A stretch of 64,000 nt of DNA, taken from the NCBI RefSeq assembly GCF_009833125.1, contig NZ_QRCC01000008.1, positions 214,454 through 278,453 on the forward strand. The letters are read 5' to 3'. Position 1 is the first letter of the stretch. Every line of letters starts with the position of its first letter. Below are positions 44,712 through 54,191 of the stretch, one piece after another. Source of the stretch: Nitrosomonas sp. HPC101. Lineage in GTDB: Bacteria; Pseudomonadota; Gammaproteobacteria; Burkholderiales; Nitrosomonadaceae. Below the pieces are notes generated by a model that was not told the DNA's origin, searched no databases, and worked only from the letters and a program-made list of their open reading frames with translations. The translations under genes were made by a program, and so were the position numbers.

Positions 44712-45131
44712 ATGAAGCGATTTCATGTGCACGTTGCCGTCAGTAATCTGGAGGAAAATATTCGTTTTTATTCCGCTTTGTTTGGTGCAAACCCGGTCGT
44801 CCATGAATCAGATTATGCGAAATGGATGTTAGAAGATCCTTGTATCAATTTTGCGATATCAACGAGAAGTGACAAAACGGGAATAGATCACGTAGGCATT
44901 CAAGTCAACTCAGATGATGAACTTCAGGAAATAAACCAGAGATTGAATGCGGCATCACTCAGCACAGTCGAACAAAAAAATGCTCAGTGTTGTTATGCCG
45001 CTTCTGACAAATACTGGACGCTTGATCCTCAAGGCATTGCCTGGGAGGCATACCACTCATTAACTTCCATCCCAACATTTGGTACGGATACGGAAAACCC
45101 GGCTAAAAACAAATCCTGTTGCGCACTCTGA
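44712..45131 (+). CDS. arsI: ArsI/CadI-family metalloenzyme (glyoxalase fold)
   Basis: The product is 139 residues with two glyoxalase/VOC modules: FHVHVAVSNLEENIRFYSAL and GIDHVGIQVNSDDEL. Metal-binding His/Glu are in place (HVHV, DHVG, WEAYH). The Cys pair in NAQCCYAAS matches the vicinal Cys near the active site of ArsI C-As lyases and CadI proteins. ArsI cleaves methyl-As(III) to As(III), which ArsB can export. The ending CCAL adds two cysteines. CadI-type function cannot be excluded. An AACGGAGG site precedes the ATG. Confidence 0.87.
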   Translation: MKRFHVHVAVSNLEENIRFYSALFGANPVVHESDYAKWMLEDPCINFAISTRSDKTGIDHVGIQVNSDDELQEINQRLNAASLSTVEQKNAQCCYAASDKYWTLDPQGIAWEAYHSLTSIPTFGTDTENPAKNKSCCAL

Positions 45132-45132
45132 A

Positions 45133-45618
45133 ATGAACATACTCTTTCTTTGTACTGGAAATTCCTGCCGCTCTATTCTGGCAGAAGCCGCTTTCAACCA
45201 TATTGCTCCTGAAGGCTGGCGTGCGATGAGCGCGGGAAGCAAGCCAACCGGCAAAGTTCATCTGCGGTCACTCGCCTTGCTTGAACGTGAACGCATTTCA
45301 ACAACAGGGCTTTATAGCAAATCCTGGGATGATTTGCCGATCGTTCCGGACATAGTAATTACTGTGTGCGGGAATGCGGATAAGGAAACCTGCCCGGTTT
45401 ATCTCGGTTCCGCTTTGCGCACGCATTGGGGGGTTGATGACCCTGCTATCGTCACCGGCACAGAAGAAGAAATGAACGCGGCTTTTGAGAAGGCATATCG
45501 TACATTGCGTACTCGTATCGAATATTTCTTCGATTCCAGGTTGGGAGAGCTGATTAAAAACAAATCTCCCTCGGTACAGCAAAAACTGGACAGCATTGGC
45601 ACTTCAATTACCGGCTAG
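45133..45618 (+). CDS. arsC: Arsenate reductase, low-molecular-weight phosphatase type
   Basis: ATG 45133, one base after the arsI stop, gives 161 residues. The phosphatase loop CTGNSCRSILAEA has the nucleophile Cys and Arg; later CGNADKETCPVY provides the cysteines that relay the disulphide to thioredoxin, and HWGVDDPA is the general-acid loop. It reduces arsenate to arsenite in the cytoplasm for export by ArsB. Confidence 0.95.
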   Translation: MNILFLCTGNSCRSILAEAAFNHIAPEGWRAMSAGSKPTGKVHLRSLALLERERISTTGLYSKSWDDLPIVPDIVITVCGNADKETCPVYLGSALRTHWGVDDPAIVTGTEEEMNAAFEKAYRTLRTRIEYFFDSRLGELIKNKSPSVQQKLDSIGTSITG

Positions 45619-45672
45619 AAACTCAATCCTTCCAACCAATCCAATCCTTTCGTTCCACCAGGAGCATTTCCA

Positions 45673-46959
45673 GTGCTGATTGCTATTTTAATTTTTATAT
45701 TTACGCTCGCGTTAGTTATCTGGCAGCCACGCGGTTTGGGTATTGGCTGGAGTGCTTCTATTGGAGCCACAATTGCTCTGGTCTCGGGGGTAGTGAATTT
45801 TAGCGATATCTCGGTGGTGTGGGATATTGTCTGGAATGCTACTGCGGCTTTCATTGCCATCATCATCATTAGCCTGCTGCTGGATGAAGCCGGTTTTTTT
45901 GAGTGGGCAGCTTTGCACGTTGCACGCTGGGGGGGCGGGAACGGACGCATGCTGTTTGTTTTTATTGTTCTGTTGGGCGCGGTTGTCTCCGCTCTGTTTG
46001 CCAATGACGGTGCCGCATTAATTTTAACGCCCATCGTAATGGCCATGTTAATTGCGCTTAAATTCAGCCCCGCAGCAACTCTGGCTTATGTTATGGCTGC
46101 AGGATTTATAGCCGATACCGCAAGTTTGCCACTGGTAGTATCCAATCTGGTAAATATCGTTTCTGCTGATTTTTTCAAAATCGGCTTTTCCGAGTATGCC
46201 AAAGTAATGATTCCGGTCAATCTTGTTTCGATCACAGGCAGCTTAGGGGTACTTTATTTGTACTTTAAGCAAAATATCCCCATACAACATGATGCAAGCT
46301 TACTCAAAGCGCCTGGCGAAGCAATAAGAGATTTGGCAACCTTTAAGGCTGGTTGGATAGTGCTTGTTTTGCTGCTGATTGGCTTTCTCGCGCTGGAGCC
46401 ATTTGGAATTCCAATCAGTTTTGTGGCAATTGCGGGTGCGCTAATATTACTTATGGTTGCCGCTAACAGTCGCATTATCAGTACTCGCAAAATACTGCGC
46501 GAAGCTCCGTGGCAAATTGTCATTTTTTCTTTGGGCATGTACTTAGTCGTATACGGTCTTCGCAATGAAGGCTTAACCGGATATATCGCTGATCTGTTAA
46601 ATGTTTTTGCTGGCTACGGCTTATGGGGCGCGACCCTTGGAACAGGATTATTAGCCGCTTTTTTAGCGTCCGTCATGAATAACATGCCTACAGTGCTCAT
46701 CGGCGCTCTATCCATTGACGCAAGCAGCGCAACCGGGACAATAAAGGAAGCCATGATCTATGCAAATGTGATTGGTTGCGATCTGGGACCCAAAATAACC
46801 CCAATAGGCAGCTTGGCAACACTGTTGTGGCTGCACGTATTAGCGCGCAAGAACATGATTATTACCTGGGGATATTATTTTAAGGTCGGTATCGTTTTAA
46901 CCTTGCCGGTATTAACAGCAACGCTTTCTGCCCTTGCGTTATGGCTTGATATTAATTGA
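45673..46959 (+). CDS. arsB: Arsenite efflux permease ArsB
   Basis: GTG 45673 follows AGGAGC and gives 428 residues, the normal ArsB length, with about 12 hydrophobic helices. ArsB features include [54 protein letters not shown] and [20 protein letters not shown]. It expels arsenite using the proton gradient; no ArsA ATPase is present. Last gene of the operon. Confidence 0.95.
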   Translation: MLIAILIFIFTLALVIWQPRGLGIGWSASIGATIALVSGVVNFSDISVVWDIVWNATAAFIAIIIISLLLDEAGFFEWAALHVARWGGGNGRMLFVFIVLLGAVVSALFANDGAALILTPIVMAMLIALKFSPAATLAYVMAAGFIADTASLPLVVSNLVNIVSADFFKIGFSEYAKVMIPVNLVSITGSLGVLYLYFKQNIPIQHDASLLKAPGEAIRDLATFKAGWIVLVLLLIGFLALEPFGIPISFVAIAGALILLMVAANSRIISTRKILREAPWQIVIFSLGMYLVVYGLRNEGLTGYIADLLNVFAGYGLWGATLGTGLLAAFLASVMNNMPTVLIGALSIDASSATGTIKEAMIYANVIGCDLGPKITPIGSLATLLWLHVLARKNMIITWGYYFKVGIVLTLPVLTATLSALALWLDIN

Positions 46960-47308
46960 ATTCAATAACGCCGCTCTTTAGCTCTTTAAGCTTTTATGAA
47001 AATGGAAATGAAAAATATTCAATCTCTGCAGGTTCAATTTTCCAGGATAAATCAATATCGCCTGTCAGTTACCCACGTTCAATCTGCTGAGAAACTCTCA
47101 GCAGGAGAATTTCTCAAAAATTCCCAAACCTTGACTTCCTGTTCCAGGTCAGTCTGAGCAACAGTCAAAAAACCAAAACTTTCCAGCATATAACATACTT
47201 TTCCTTTCCTGATCGCGGATGATCGCGCATGTATCCTGTAAGCAACATTTTTAAAGCGAAAAGCGATATCATTAGCTCCTCTTATTTGTAATTAGAATAC
47301 AAAAAATT
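46960..47308. other. 349-bp intergenic region with a hairpin
   Basis: The perfect stem CTGCTGAGA-AAC-TCTCAGCAG lies at 47084-47104, followed by a second small palindrome (GAGAATTTCTC). It may end the ars transcript, but no T-run follows. No coding frame is supported. Confidence 0.45.
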
Positions 47309-47827
47309 ATGATGTCATTCATAAGTTCGATTGCAAATCCCTCTCAATGGCGATACCGCATTTGCGTATCATTCGATCTTGATGATACCCTCACCAGCCA
47401 TTGCAAGAAAGTTCCCACTGAAAAATGCCCGTTCCCCAACTTTATTAAACGCTGGCTGTGCGAACCCCTGCGTTGCGGAACTAAACGATTATTTCGTGAA
47501 CTGCGGCAATTAGATTGCAGCGTCTGGATATATACCAGCTCCGGAAGATCTTCTGCGTACATCAAACGCTGGTTTCTCCTGCACGGTATCCGCATCGATG
47601 GCGTCGTTAACAGAAACCGGCATTGCCATATATCGAATCAGCATCACTTGCTACGTTTACCTTCTAAATTTCCGCCGGCTTTTGGCATTGATCTGCATAT
47701 TGATGATTCAGAAGGTGTAAAAATGGAAGGAGACGAGTATGGTTTCCGAGTTGTGGTCATTAACCCCTATGATGAGCAGTGGGTTGAAAAAGTCCTGGAT
47801 GCTGTGACCATGCTTAAATACACGTAA
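47309..47827 (+). CDS. HAD-like hydrolase-fold protein
   Basis: The product is 172 residues. HAD motif I is SFDLDDTLTS, the segment WIYTSSGRSS fits motif II, and LHIDDSEG fits motif IV; a motif III Lys may be in KFPPAFG. Cys- and Arg-rich sequence between (CPFPNFIKRWLCEPLRC) is unusual. The substrate is unknown. It is next to the pst genes, so a phosphate-related role is possible but only inferred from position. Confidence 0.7.
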   Translation: MMSFISSIANPSQWRYRICVSFDLDDTLTSHCKKVPTEKCPFPNFIKRWLCEPLRCGTKRLFRELRQLDCSVWIYTSSGRSSAYIKRWFLLHGIRIDGVVNRNRHCHISNQHHLLRLPSKFPPAFGIDLHIDDSEGVKMEGDEYGFRVVVINPYDEQWVEKVLDAVTMLKYT

Positions 47828-48095
47828 TCTCTTCGCGCTTCATCCCTTATTATTTGGGCATTTGAGGTATAAGCCAATTGAAATCCAGCAGATTGAAAGG
47901 CGCAGTCCAGACCACAGCATACTTTTATGTTTTGCCCAATTCCATGAAAATAGTTCATAATATACAAGACGTTACCGGAAACATTGTGGTGCGGCTTACA
48001 CATTACACACCACGCCTTGCACATCTATGCGAATTGAAATATTCACGTAATAAAAGCCACCTAAAATACAAAGACAATCAAAACAGGTGGAGCCC

Positions 48096-49121
48096 ATGAA
48101 AAAATCATTTTTATATGCTGTCGTTATCGCTGTTGCTGCATTAACCCTGTCTTCCACATCTTTCGCAAACGAGAAAGTCCGGCTAATTGGTTCCGGCGCG
48201 AGTTTTCCCGCACCCATCTACCTCAGCTGGTTCAAGAGCCTCAATAAAGCGAATCCTAATCTCATTGTGGATTATCAATCCAAGGGGAGTGGTGCCGGCG
48301 TACAGGATTTTCTAAATAAAACTGTCGATTTTGCAGCAAGCGATTCTGCGATGAAGAAGGAAGACATGGATAAGGTCCCTGAAGGCGTCCAGTTGCTGCC
48401 CATGACAGCGGGAGAAATTATCGTAACCTACAATCTTCCAGGGAATCCCGCAGGTCTGAAGTTACCACGCGACGTTTACCCTGATATCTTTCTTGGCAAA
48501 ATCACCCGCTGGAATGATCCTAAAATTGTTGCAGCCAACCCTGACATCAAGCTGCCTAATATGCCTATCACTGTAGTAGTGCGCGCTGATTCCAGCGGTA
48601 CAACTGCGGTATTCACTAAACATTTGTCCGCCATCAGTGCCGAATTCAAGAATACACTGGGCGAAGGCAATACCGTTAACTGGCCTGCGACCAATCAATT
48701 TATTAAATCACCCAAAAACGATGGTATAACTGCCACTGTGCGTCAGACACCAGGGGCGATCGGCTATATTGAATACAGCTTTGCAAAACTGGCCAAAATC
48801 GGATCCGCCTTGCTGGAAAACAAAGAAGGTAAATTTGTAGCGCCGGGCAACAGTGCTGAAACATTAGCTGCCATTAAAATCCCTGCGGACATGATTGCCT
48901 GGGAACCCGATCCGGACGGTGCAAATTCTTATCCTATCGTGACATACACATGGATGATCTTCCGCAAGAACAATGATGACAAAGCCAAAGCCAAAGCCAT
49001 GCGCGAAATGATTGAATATTGCCTTACCGAAGGACAAAAAACTGCTGATGCACTGGGTTATATCCCGTTACCACAATCAGTTGTTGAAATCGTTCGCAAA
49101 GCTGCGGCCAATATCAAGTAA
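48096..49121 (+). CDS. pstS: Phosphate-binding protein PstS, copy 1
   Basis: ATG 48096 lies 4 bp after AGGTGGAG; a GTG 9 bp upstream is less likely. The product is 341 residues with a Sec signal peptide. Phosphate-site segments are IGSGASFPAPIYLSWF, SKGSGAGVQDFLNKTVDFAA, VRADSSGTTAVFTKHLS and the IGYIEYSFA strand. It delivers phosphate to PstCA in the periplasm. No perfect PHO box is visible upstream. Two hairpins downstream probably limit read-through to pstC. Confidence 0.95.
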   Translation: MKKSFLYAVVIAVAALTLSSTSFANEKVRLIGSGASFPAPIYLSWFKSLNKANPNLIVDYQSKGSGAGVQDFLNKTVDFAASDSAMKKEDMDKVPEGVQLLPMTAGEIIVTYNLPGNPAGLKLPRDVYPDIFLGKITRWNDPKIVAANPDIKLPNMPITVVVRADSSGTTAVFTKHLSAISAEFKNTLGEGNTVNWPATNQFIKSPKNDGITATVRQTPGAIGYIEYSFAKLAKIGSALLENKEGKFVAPGNSAETLAAIKIPADMIAWEPDPDGANSYPIVTYTWMIFRKNNDDKAKAKAMREMIEYCLTEGQKTADALGYIPLPQSVVEIVRKAAANIK

Positions 49122-49126
49122 CATCA

Positions 49127-49224
49127 ACCGGATCAAAGCCTCATCAAACATGAGGCTTTGTAACATTCTGCTGATACCGGATCAAAGCCTCATCAAACAT
49201 GAGGCTTTGTAACATTCTGCTGAT
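49127..49224 (+). terminator. Tandemly duplicated hairpin between pstS and pstC
   Basis: A 49-bp unit occurs twice, identical and adjacent (49127-49175, 49176-49224). Each contains AAAGCCTCAT-CAAAC-ATGAGGCTTT, a perfect 10-bp stem (49135-49159 and 49184-49208). As attenuators or 3' stabilisers they would raise PstS over PstCAB. The duplication is exact and therefore recent or under selection. Confidence 0.85.
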
Positions 49225-49256
49225 AAAAGTATTACCAAATTAAACGAATCATCCTT

Positions 49257-50222
49257 ATGAAAAAACCTTTTTTGCATAATGTTGAGACGGACTCCATCTG
49301 CCAACCACCCTCACCCTCCGTCATTTTTGTTGATCGGGCCTTCCGTATGCTGGCACGCCTGGGTGTCATTCTGGTCTTTTCCCTGATAGTAGTGCTAGTT
49401 TTAGAAATCGGTATCAAGGCACTACCAAGCATCCAGAAAAGTGGATTGGATGTAATCACCGGCACAGTCTGGGATGTGGGTCAACAAAAATTTGGCATTC
49501 TTCCAGCTATCTGGGGCACACTCTACAGTTCCCTGATCGCACTCTTTGTTGGCGGTTTTTTCGGAATCAGCATGGCGATCTTTTTGACCCAGGATTTTCT
49601 GCATCCGCGTTTAGCCGCTATTTTTCGTGCCATTGTTGAATTGCTCGCAGCCATTCCCAGCGTGGTATACGGATTATGGGGGATCTTTGTAGTCATTCCG
49701 GCTATCCGCCCGCTGACAGATGAACTGAACGAGTCATTGGGCTGGATTCCATTTTTCAGCTCTACTCTGAGTGGACCGGGTTTATTGCCCGCCGCTTTAG
49801 TACTGGCCATCATGATTCTGCCCACCATTGCTGCTGTATCTCAGGATGCCTTGCGTGCAGTTCCCTTAAGAACCAAACAGGCAGCCTACGGCATGGGGAC
49901 CACCCACTGGGAAGCCATTCTCAAGGTCATGGTACCCACGGCAGCCACCGGTATTTTTGGCTCATTGGTATTAGGTCTGGGGCGAGCACTGGGTGAGACT
50001 ATGGCGCTGGCGATGCTGATTGGTAATTCAAACCAGATTTCGCTCTCCCTGTTCGCACCGGCCAATACGCTTGCAGCAATGCTGGCACTGAACTTTCCCG
50101 AAGCAGGTCCGAGCGAAATTGAAGTACTGATGTATGCTGCTCTGGTTCTCATGCTGATTACGTTAGTAGTCAACGTTCTTGGTTCGATGATAATCACGTA
50201 CGCTCAGCGTGGAATGAAATAA
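49257..50222 (+). CDS. pstC: Phosphate ABC transporter permease PstC
   Basis: The product is 321 residues with about six membrane helices. The permease loop EAA-like motif is DALRAVPLRTKQAAYGMGTTHWEAILKVMVP and LGRALGETMALAMLIGN follows, both typical of PstC. The stop TAATGA overlaps the pstA start by one base. Confidence 0.95.
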   Translation: MKKPFLHNVETDSICQPPSPSVIFVDRAFRMLARLGVILVFSLIVVLVLEIGIKALPSIQKSGLDVITGTVWDVGQQKFGILPAIWGTLYSSLIALFVGGFFGISMAIFLTQDFLHPRLAAIFRAIVELLAAIPSVVYGLWGIFVVIPAIRPLTDELNESLGWIPFFSSTLSGPGLLPAALVLAIMILPTIAAVSQDALRAVPLRTKQAAYGMGTTHWEAILKVMVPTAATGIFGSLVLGLGRALGETMALAMLIGNSNQISLSLFAPANTLAAMLALNFPEAGPSEIEVLMYAALVLMLITLVVNVLGSMIITYAQRGMK

Positions 50223-51112
50223 TGAATGAAACCTCACTTCCTGAATCAACCCCAAGTCTGCAACGCAAGCTTGAAGGTCGAGCATTGCGCAGCATGCTAC
50301 TAAGTATCTTAGTATGGATCAGTGCGATACTGACTAGCATACCGCTGTTTTCCGTGTTGTATATGCTGAGTACTCGCGGCGGCGCGCGTCTTAACTGGGA
50401 AGCTTTTACCGAGCTGCCTCCAGCCGGTTTCGAAATGGGAGGAGGATTCGGTAACGCTCTGGTGGGTACACTCTTCATGGTCGGGATCGCCTCATTGATC
50501 GCGATTCCACTCGGTATTTTAGCCGCCATTTTTCTGGCTGAACTGGGGCCCAACAGCAAACTGGCTACCATTGCCCGCTTCTCGGCAAAAGTACTGGCCG
50601 GTGTGCCCTCGATTCTGGCCGGTGTTTTCGCCTACGCCACGGTAGTGGTTACCACCGGCACCTACTCAGCGATCGCCGGTGGTGTAGCGCTGGCCGTGCT
50701 GATGCTGCCCATTGTTGTTTTGACTGCTGAGGAATCCATGAAAATGGTTCCAAAAATCATGAAAGATGCTGCCTACGGCATGGGATGCACCCATACACAA
50801 GTTATCTGGAAAATCGTGTTGCCAACCGGCATGCCCGCCATTCTCACTGGTGTAATGCTGGCGATTGCGCGGGCATCCGGAGAAACCGCCCCGCTGCTGT
50901 TTACAGCATTATTCAGCAACTACTGGCTGATTCAGGATGGCCGCCTGGATGCCATGAATCCCACCGCCTCACTAGCCGTGCTGATTTACAACTTTTCTGG
51001 CATGCCCTTCGATAATCAGATTGAACTTGCCTGGGCAGCTTCCTTGGTGCTCGTCATAATTGTACTGATCATCAATGCCATCAGCCGTATTTTTGGCAAG
51101 CCCAAGTTTTAA
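50222..51112 (+). CDS. pstA: Phosphate ABC transporter permease PstA
   Basis: The product is 296 residues with six helices. Markers are ESMKMVPKIMKDAAYGMGCT, ARASGETAPLLFTALFSNYW and FSGMPFDNQIELAWAASLVL. Forms the channel with PstC. The stop directly abuts the pstB ATG. Confidence 0.95.
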   Translation: MNETSLPESTPSLQRKLEGRALRSMLLSILVWISAILTSIPLFSVLYMLSTRGGARLNWEAFTELPPAGFEMGGGFGNALVGTLFMVGIASLIAIPLGILAAIFLAELGPNSKLATIARFSAKVLAGVPSILAGVFAYATVVVTTGTYSAIAGGVALAVLMLPIVVLTAEESMKMVPKIMKDAAYGMGCTHTQVIWKIVLPTGMPAILTGVMLAIARASGETAPLLFTALFSNYWLIQDGRLDAMNPTASLAVLIYNFSGMPFDNQIELAWAASLVLVIIVLIINAISRIFGKPKF

Positions 51113-51946
51113 ATGAAAATGATGAACACCATAATGATGCAACAAGTAGCTACTGATACTGATGCTCAGCCAGCGGTATTGGCAATGGACTGCAAACTGA
51201 ACAGGATTTTCTATGGTAACTTTCTGGCGGTCCGCGACAGCCACGTACCCATTGAAAAAAATAAAATCACCGGTTTCATTGGACCATCCGGTTGCGGCAA
51301 GAGCACGGTACTGCGCAGCCTTAACCGTATGAATGACCTGATAGAAGGCTTTCGCTTCGAAGGACATGTGCAATTTATCGGGCAGGATATCTACGGCAAG
51401 GGAGTGGATCCTGTAGTCGTACGCCGTTACATCGGCATGGTGTTTCAGCAACCCAACCCTTTCTCAATGAGCATTTATGACAATGTTGCCTTTGGTTTAC
51501 GTATCAACCGTTACAAAGGCGATATAGGTGATCGGGTCAAACACGCACTCCAGAGTGCCGCATTGTGGGATGAAGTCAAAGATAAACTTAAAGCCAGCGG
51601 TCTGTCGCTTTCAGGTGGCCAGCAACAGCGTTTGTGTATCGCCCGTGCGATTGCTACTCAACCGCAAGTGCTGCTGATGGATGAACCATGCTCTGCTTTG
51701 GATCCGATCGCCACGCGTCGCGTTGAAGAATTGATGACCGAGCTGAAGAAGGATTACACCATCGCACTGGTGACCCATAACATGCAGCAAGCAATGCGCG
51801 TGGCGGACACCACTGCGTTCTTCTCGGTTGACATCTCGGGAGGATCCCGGACCGGCTACCTGGTGGAACTTGGGCCTACCTCCCAAATCTTCGGAAATCC
51901 GCGAGAAAAGCTCACCAAGGATTACATTAGCGGCCAGTTCAGCTAA
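51113..51946 (+). CDS. pstB: Phosphate ABC transporter ATPase PstB
   Basis: The product is 277 residues. Walker A is GPSGCGKST, the signature is [16 protein letters not shown], Walker B is [13 protein letters not shown] and the switch His is in [34 protein letters not shown] is characteristic of PstB. Its stop codon lies in the start of a dispersed repeat (51943). Confidence 0.96.
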   Translation: MKMMNTIMMQQVATDTDAQPAVLAMDCKLNRIFYGNFLAVRDSHVPIEKNKITGFIGPSGCGKSTVLRSLNRMNDLIEGFRFEGHVQFIGQDIYGKGVDPVVVRRYIGMVFQQPNPFSMSIYDNVAFGLRINRYKGDIGDRVKHALQSAALWDEVKDKLKASGLSLSGGQQQRLCIARAIATQPQVLLMDEPCSALDPIATRRVEELMTELKKDYTIALVTHNMQQAMRVADTTAFFSVDISGGSRTGYLVELGPTSQIFGNPREKLTKDYISGQFS

Positions 51947-52000
51947 GGAACCTCTGATTAGGTCCTGCATGGCTGCACACTGTGTTTTGCGGATGAAATG
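51943..52000 (+). repeat. Dispersed repeat, copy A (inverted to 54055-54112)
   Basis: GCTAAGGAACCTCTGATTA, then about 20 variable bases, then CACACTGTGTTTTGCGGATGAAATG. The reverse complement of 54055-54112 has the same order. The two copies flank pstS2 and the Fic-like gene. Related short cores (CTAAGAAACCTCTGA, CTAGGGATCCTCTGA) occur at about 60556 and 10547. Confidence 0.75.
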
Positions 52001-52035
52001 CAAGGCGAGTGAGACAGTGAACGAGGAGAAAAAAG

Positions 52036-53103
52036 ATGAAACTTCAGACCGGTGTAAGAATCGGCGTTTCTGGCGTGATCCTGGCAATCGCTTTGCTGGT
52101 AACTTCAGCAATACAGGCACAAAACGATATTAATCCTCCGGTTCTCAACGGCGCAGGCGCGACTTTCCCCGCACCGTTGTATAAAAAATGGATTGCTGCT
52201 TACAAAGAAGTAGATCCAGGAACCACAATCAAATATGCCGTAGTCGGCAGCGGTGAAGGAATAAAACGTTTTCTGGATGATACCGTGGATTTTGGTGCCA
52301 GCGATGTCCCCTTGACGGATTTTCAGATAGCTTCTGCTCCGCATGGCGCAATCACGGTGCTCGTTACTGCGGGCATGGTCGTACTGGCATATAACCTGCC
52401 GGGATTGAATGGTGTGCTGAAGCTGAACCGGGATACATACTCCGCTCTGTTAAGAGGTGAGATCACGCGCTGGAATGATGCTCGCATTCAGGCGATTAAC
52501 CCCAGGCTTAATCTGCCTGATCGTGAAATCCGGCTGGTCGTACGCAAGGACAGCAGCGGCACGACATTTGTACTATCCTCACATCTCAGTGCCATCAGCC
52601 CGGAATGGCGTGATGGTCCCGGTATTGGCAAGCGCGTCAGCTGGCCGGAAAATGCGATGTTTGCTCCCGGTAACGAGGGGGTTGCAGCGCTGGTGCAGCG
52701 CAGTGTAGGATCAATCGGCTATGTTGAATACAGCTTCGCCAAGCTTCTTGACCTGAAAACAGCCCATCTGGAGAATAAAGAAGGACATTTCATCGCCCCG
52801 GATGATCATGTCGGGATTGCAACATTGACAGCAAATATCGAACAAATACCCGCTGACATGCGCATTCATATCCCGGATCCTGCCGGAACCGATACATATC
52901 CTTTGATATCATTTACCTGGTTGCTGCTCAAAAAGCACTACCCAGACGGCGTTAAAGGAACATCGCTGAAGCGCTTCATAACATGGTGTCTGGGGGAAGG
53001 TCAGAGCCTTAGCAGCGCGCTGGGTTATATCCGCTTGCCGGATGAAATAGCAAAGCGCAGCAACAAGGCACTGGCTACAGTACAGACTACTCCTGCTCCC
53101 TGA
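52036..53103 (+). CDS. pstS: Phosphate-binding protein PstS, copy 2
   Basis: The product is 355 residues with a Sec signal (LAIALLVTSAIQA). Binding segments are NGAGATFPAPLYKKWIAAY, GSGEGIKRFLDDTVDFGAS and VRKDSSGTTFVLSSHLSAIS. It is only partly similar to copy 1, so the paralogues diverged long ago or one was acquired. Strong GAGGAG site. It may differ in affinity or in regulation from copy 1. Confidence 0.93.
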   Translation: MKLQTGVRIGVSGVILAIALLVTSAIQAQNDINPPVLNGAGATFPAPLYKKWIAAYKEVDPGTTIKYAVVGSGEGIKRFLDDTVDFGASDVPLTDFQIASAPHGAITVLVTAGMVVLAYNLPGLNGVLKLNRDTYSALLRGEITRWNDARIQAINPRLNLPDREIRLVVRKDSSGTTFVLSSHLSAISPEWRDGPGIGKRVSWPENAMFAPGNEGVAALVQRSVGSIGYVEYSFAKLLDLKTAHLENKEGHFIAPDDHVGIATLTANIEQIPADMRIHIPDPAGTDTYPLISFTWLLLKKHYPDGVKGTSLKRFITWCLGEGQSLSSALGYIRLPDEIAKRSNKALATVQTTPAP

Positions 53104-53158
53104 TTGTCTCTTCAACAGAGCCGACTGCGGAATCAACAACTTGTAATCCCGGTTTCAG

Positions 53159-53890
53159 ATGATTATTTCCAATAGCACTCTTTCATTCACTCAAGCCATG
53201 GAGTCTTGTCATATCCTTGATCTAAATACCATCAGAAAATCCCTGAACGAAGTACAGAAACAATTCGAATCAATACGTACCCAGCTTGATGAACAGCGCG
53301 ATCCTCCAGATGATATGGTCTGCGATAACATGCTGCAGGGCTATGCGCTCATTGACAAACTGATCACTGAAGGTGCCGACTTGTTTGATCTGCAGCAAAT
53401 CGACTGGATGATCGAGATCAATACAATGGTGTTGTGCGGAGCTGATCCTGAACGGCGGAAAGAGTTTTCCCGACACATCGCCATGACTCGCTCGCGCTTC
53501 TTCGATAGTAGCGAAGGCGGTGCGCGTGATCTCTTAGAATGGCACCGCCTGCATCGCGGCGAATCAGCATGGAAACAGGCTGCAGGTGTTTTTGTACGTA
53601 TTCTCAGTAAGCCGCAGCTGTTTATTGAGGGAAATCATCGCAGTGCCTCGCTCATTGCCAGTTTTCTCCTGGTGCGGGAAGGTTTACCTCCATTCGTGCT
53701 ATCCACCGACAATGCAGTTGGTTTCTTTAATCCAGCGTCTGTCATTCGGCGCGTGCCAAAAAACGGATTATCCGCATTGTTCCGTCTGCCCAAAATCAAG
53801 AAAAAATATGCCGCCTTCCTCGAAGATCATGCCTCATCCAAATTTCTGCTCAAAAAACATAAGCGTGCAACCAAAAACAGAGCGCGCTGA
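53159..53890 (+). CDS. Fic-like protein with degenerate catalytic motif
   Basis: The product is 243 residues, mostly helical. Around residue 158 the sequence QLFIEGNHRSASLIASFLL aligns with the Fic core HPFxxGNGR, but the catalytic His is Gln and the second Gly is His. The upstream helix pair (DWMIEINTMVLCGADPERRK, LLEWHRLH) suits the Fido fold. Loss of His suggests no AMP transfer, or different chemistry. C-terminal Lys-rich tail. It follows pstS2 within the repeat-flanked segment. Family assignment is moderate. Confidence 0.6.
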   Translation: MIISNSTLSFTQAMESCHILDLNTIRKSLNEVQKQFESIRTQLDEQRDPPDDMVCDNMLQGYALIDKLITEGADLFDLQQIDWMIEINTMVLCGADPERRKEFSRHIAMTRSRFFDSSEGGARDLLEWHRLHRGESAWKQAAGVFVRILSKPQLFIEGNHRSASLIASFLLVREGLPPFVLSTDNAVGFFNPASVIRRVPKNGLSALFRLPKIKKKYAAFLEDHASSKFLLKKHKRATKNRAR

Positions 53891-54054
53891 TATACCCTGC
53901 GAATTGATTTGCACACTTACTGCTACGTAATTTGTACCGATACAAATCATTCTTAAGTCATCTTTCTTTCCGGCTTGCCCCACTCGTTATAAAAAATTTG
54001 GATGAAATTATTGGCCAACCATGTGTGCGCCGCGGATAATATAAAAATGATTCC

Positions 54055-54112
54055 ATCTCATTCGCAAAACACAGTGTGTGGCATGTGAAATTTAATCAGA
54101 GGTTCCTTAGCA
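54055..54112 (-). repeat. Dispersed repeat, copy B
   Basis: Inverted partner of 51943-52000; outer core TAATCAGAGGTTCCTTAGC at its right end. It lies upstream of the PPK2 gene. Confidence 0.75.
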
Positions 54113-54191
54113 ATCAGCAGCGCTGATGGGTTACTCATTCCGTGTTACCGTTATTGCTACCCACCACCAATAAAACGCAAAAGGAGAACAC

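Noticed and set aside
47828..48095. PHO box upstream of pstS
   Set aside because: No pair of CTGTCAT-like heptamers at 11-bp spacing could be found.
49127..49224. Possible CRISPR-like repeat
   Set aside because: Only two units, directly adjacent with no spacer; each is a hairpin terminator.
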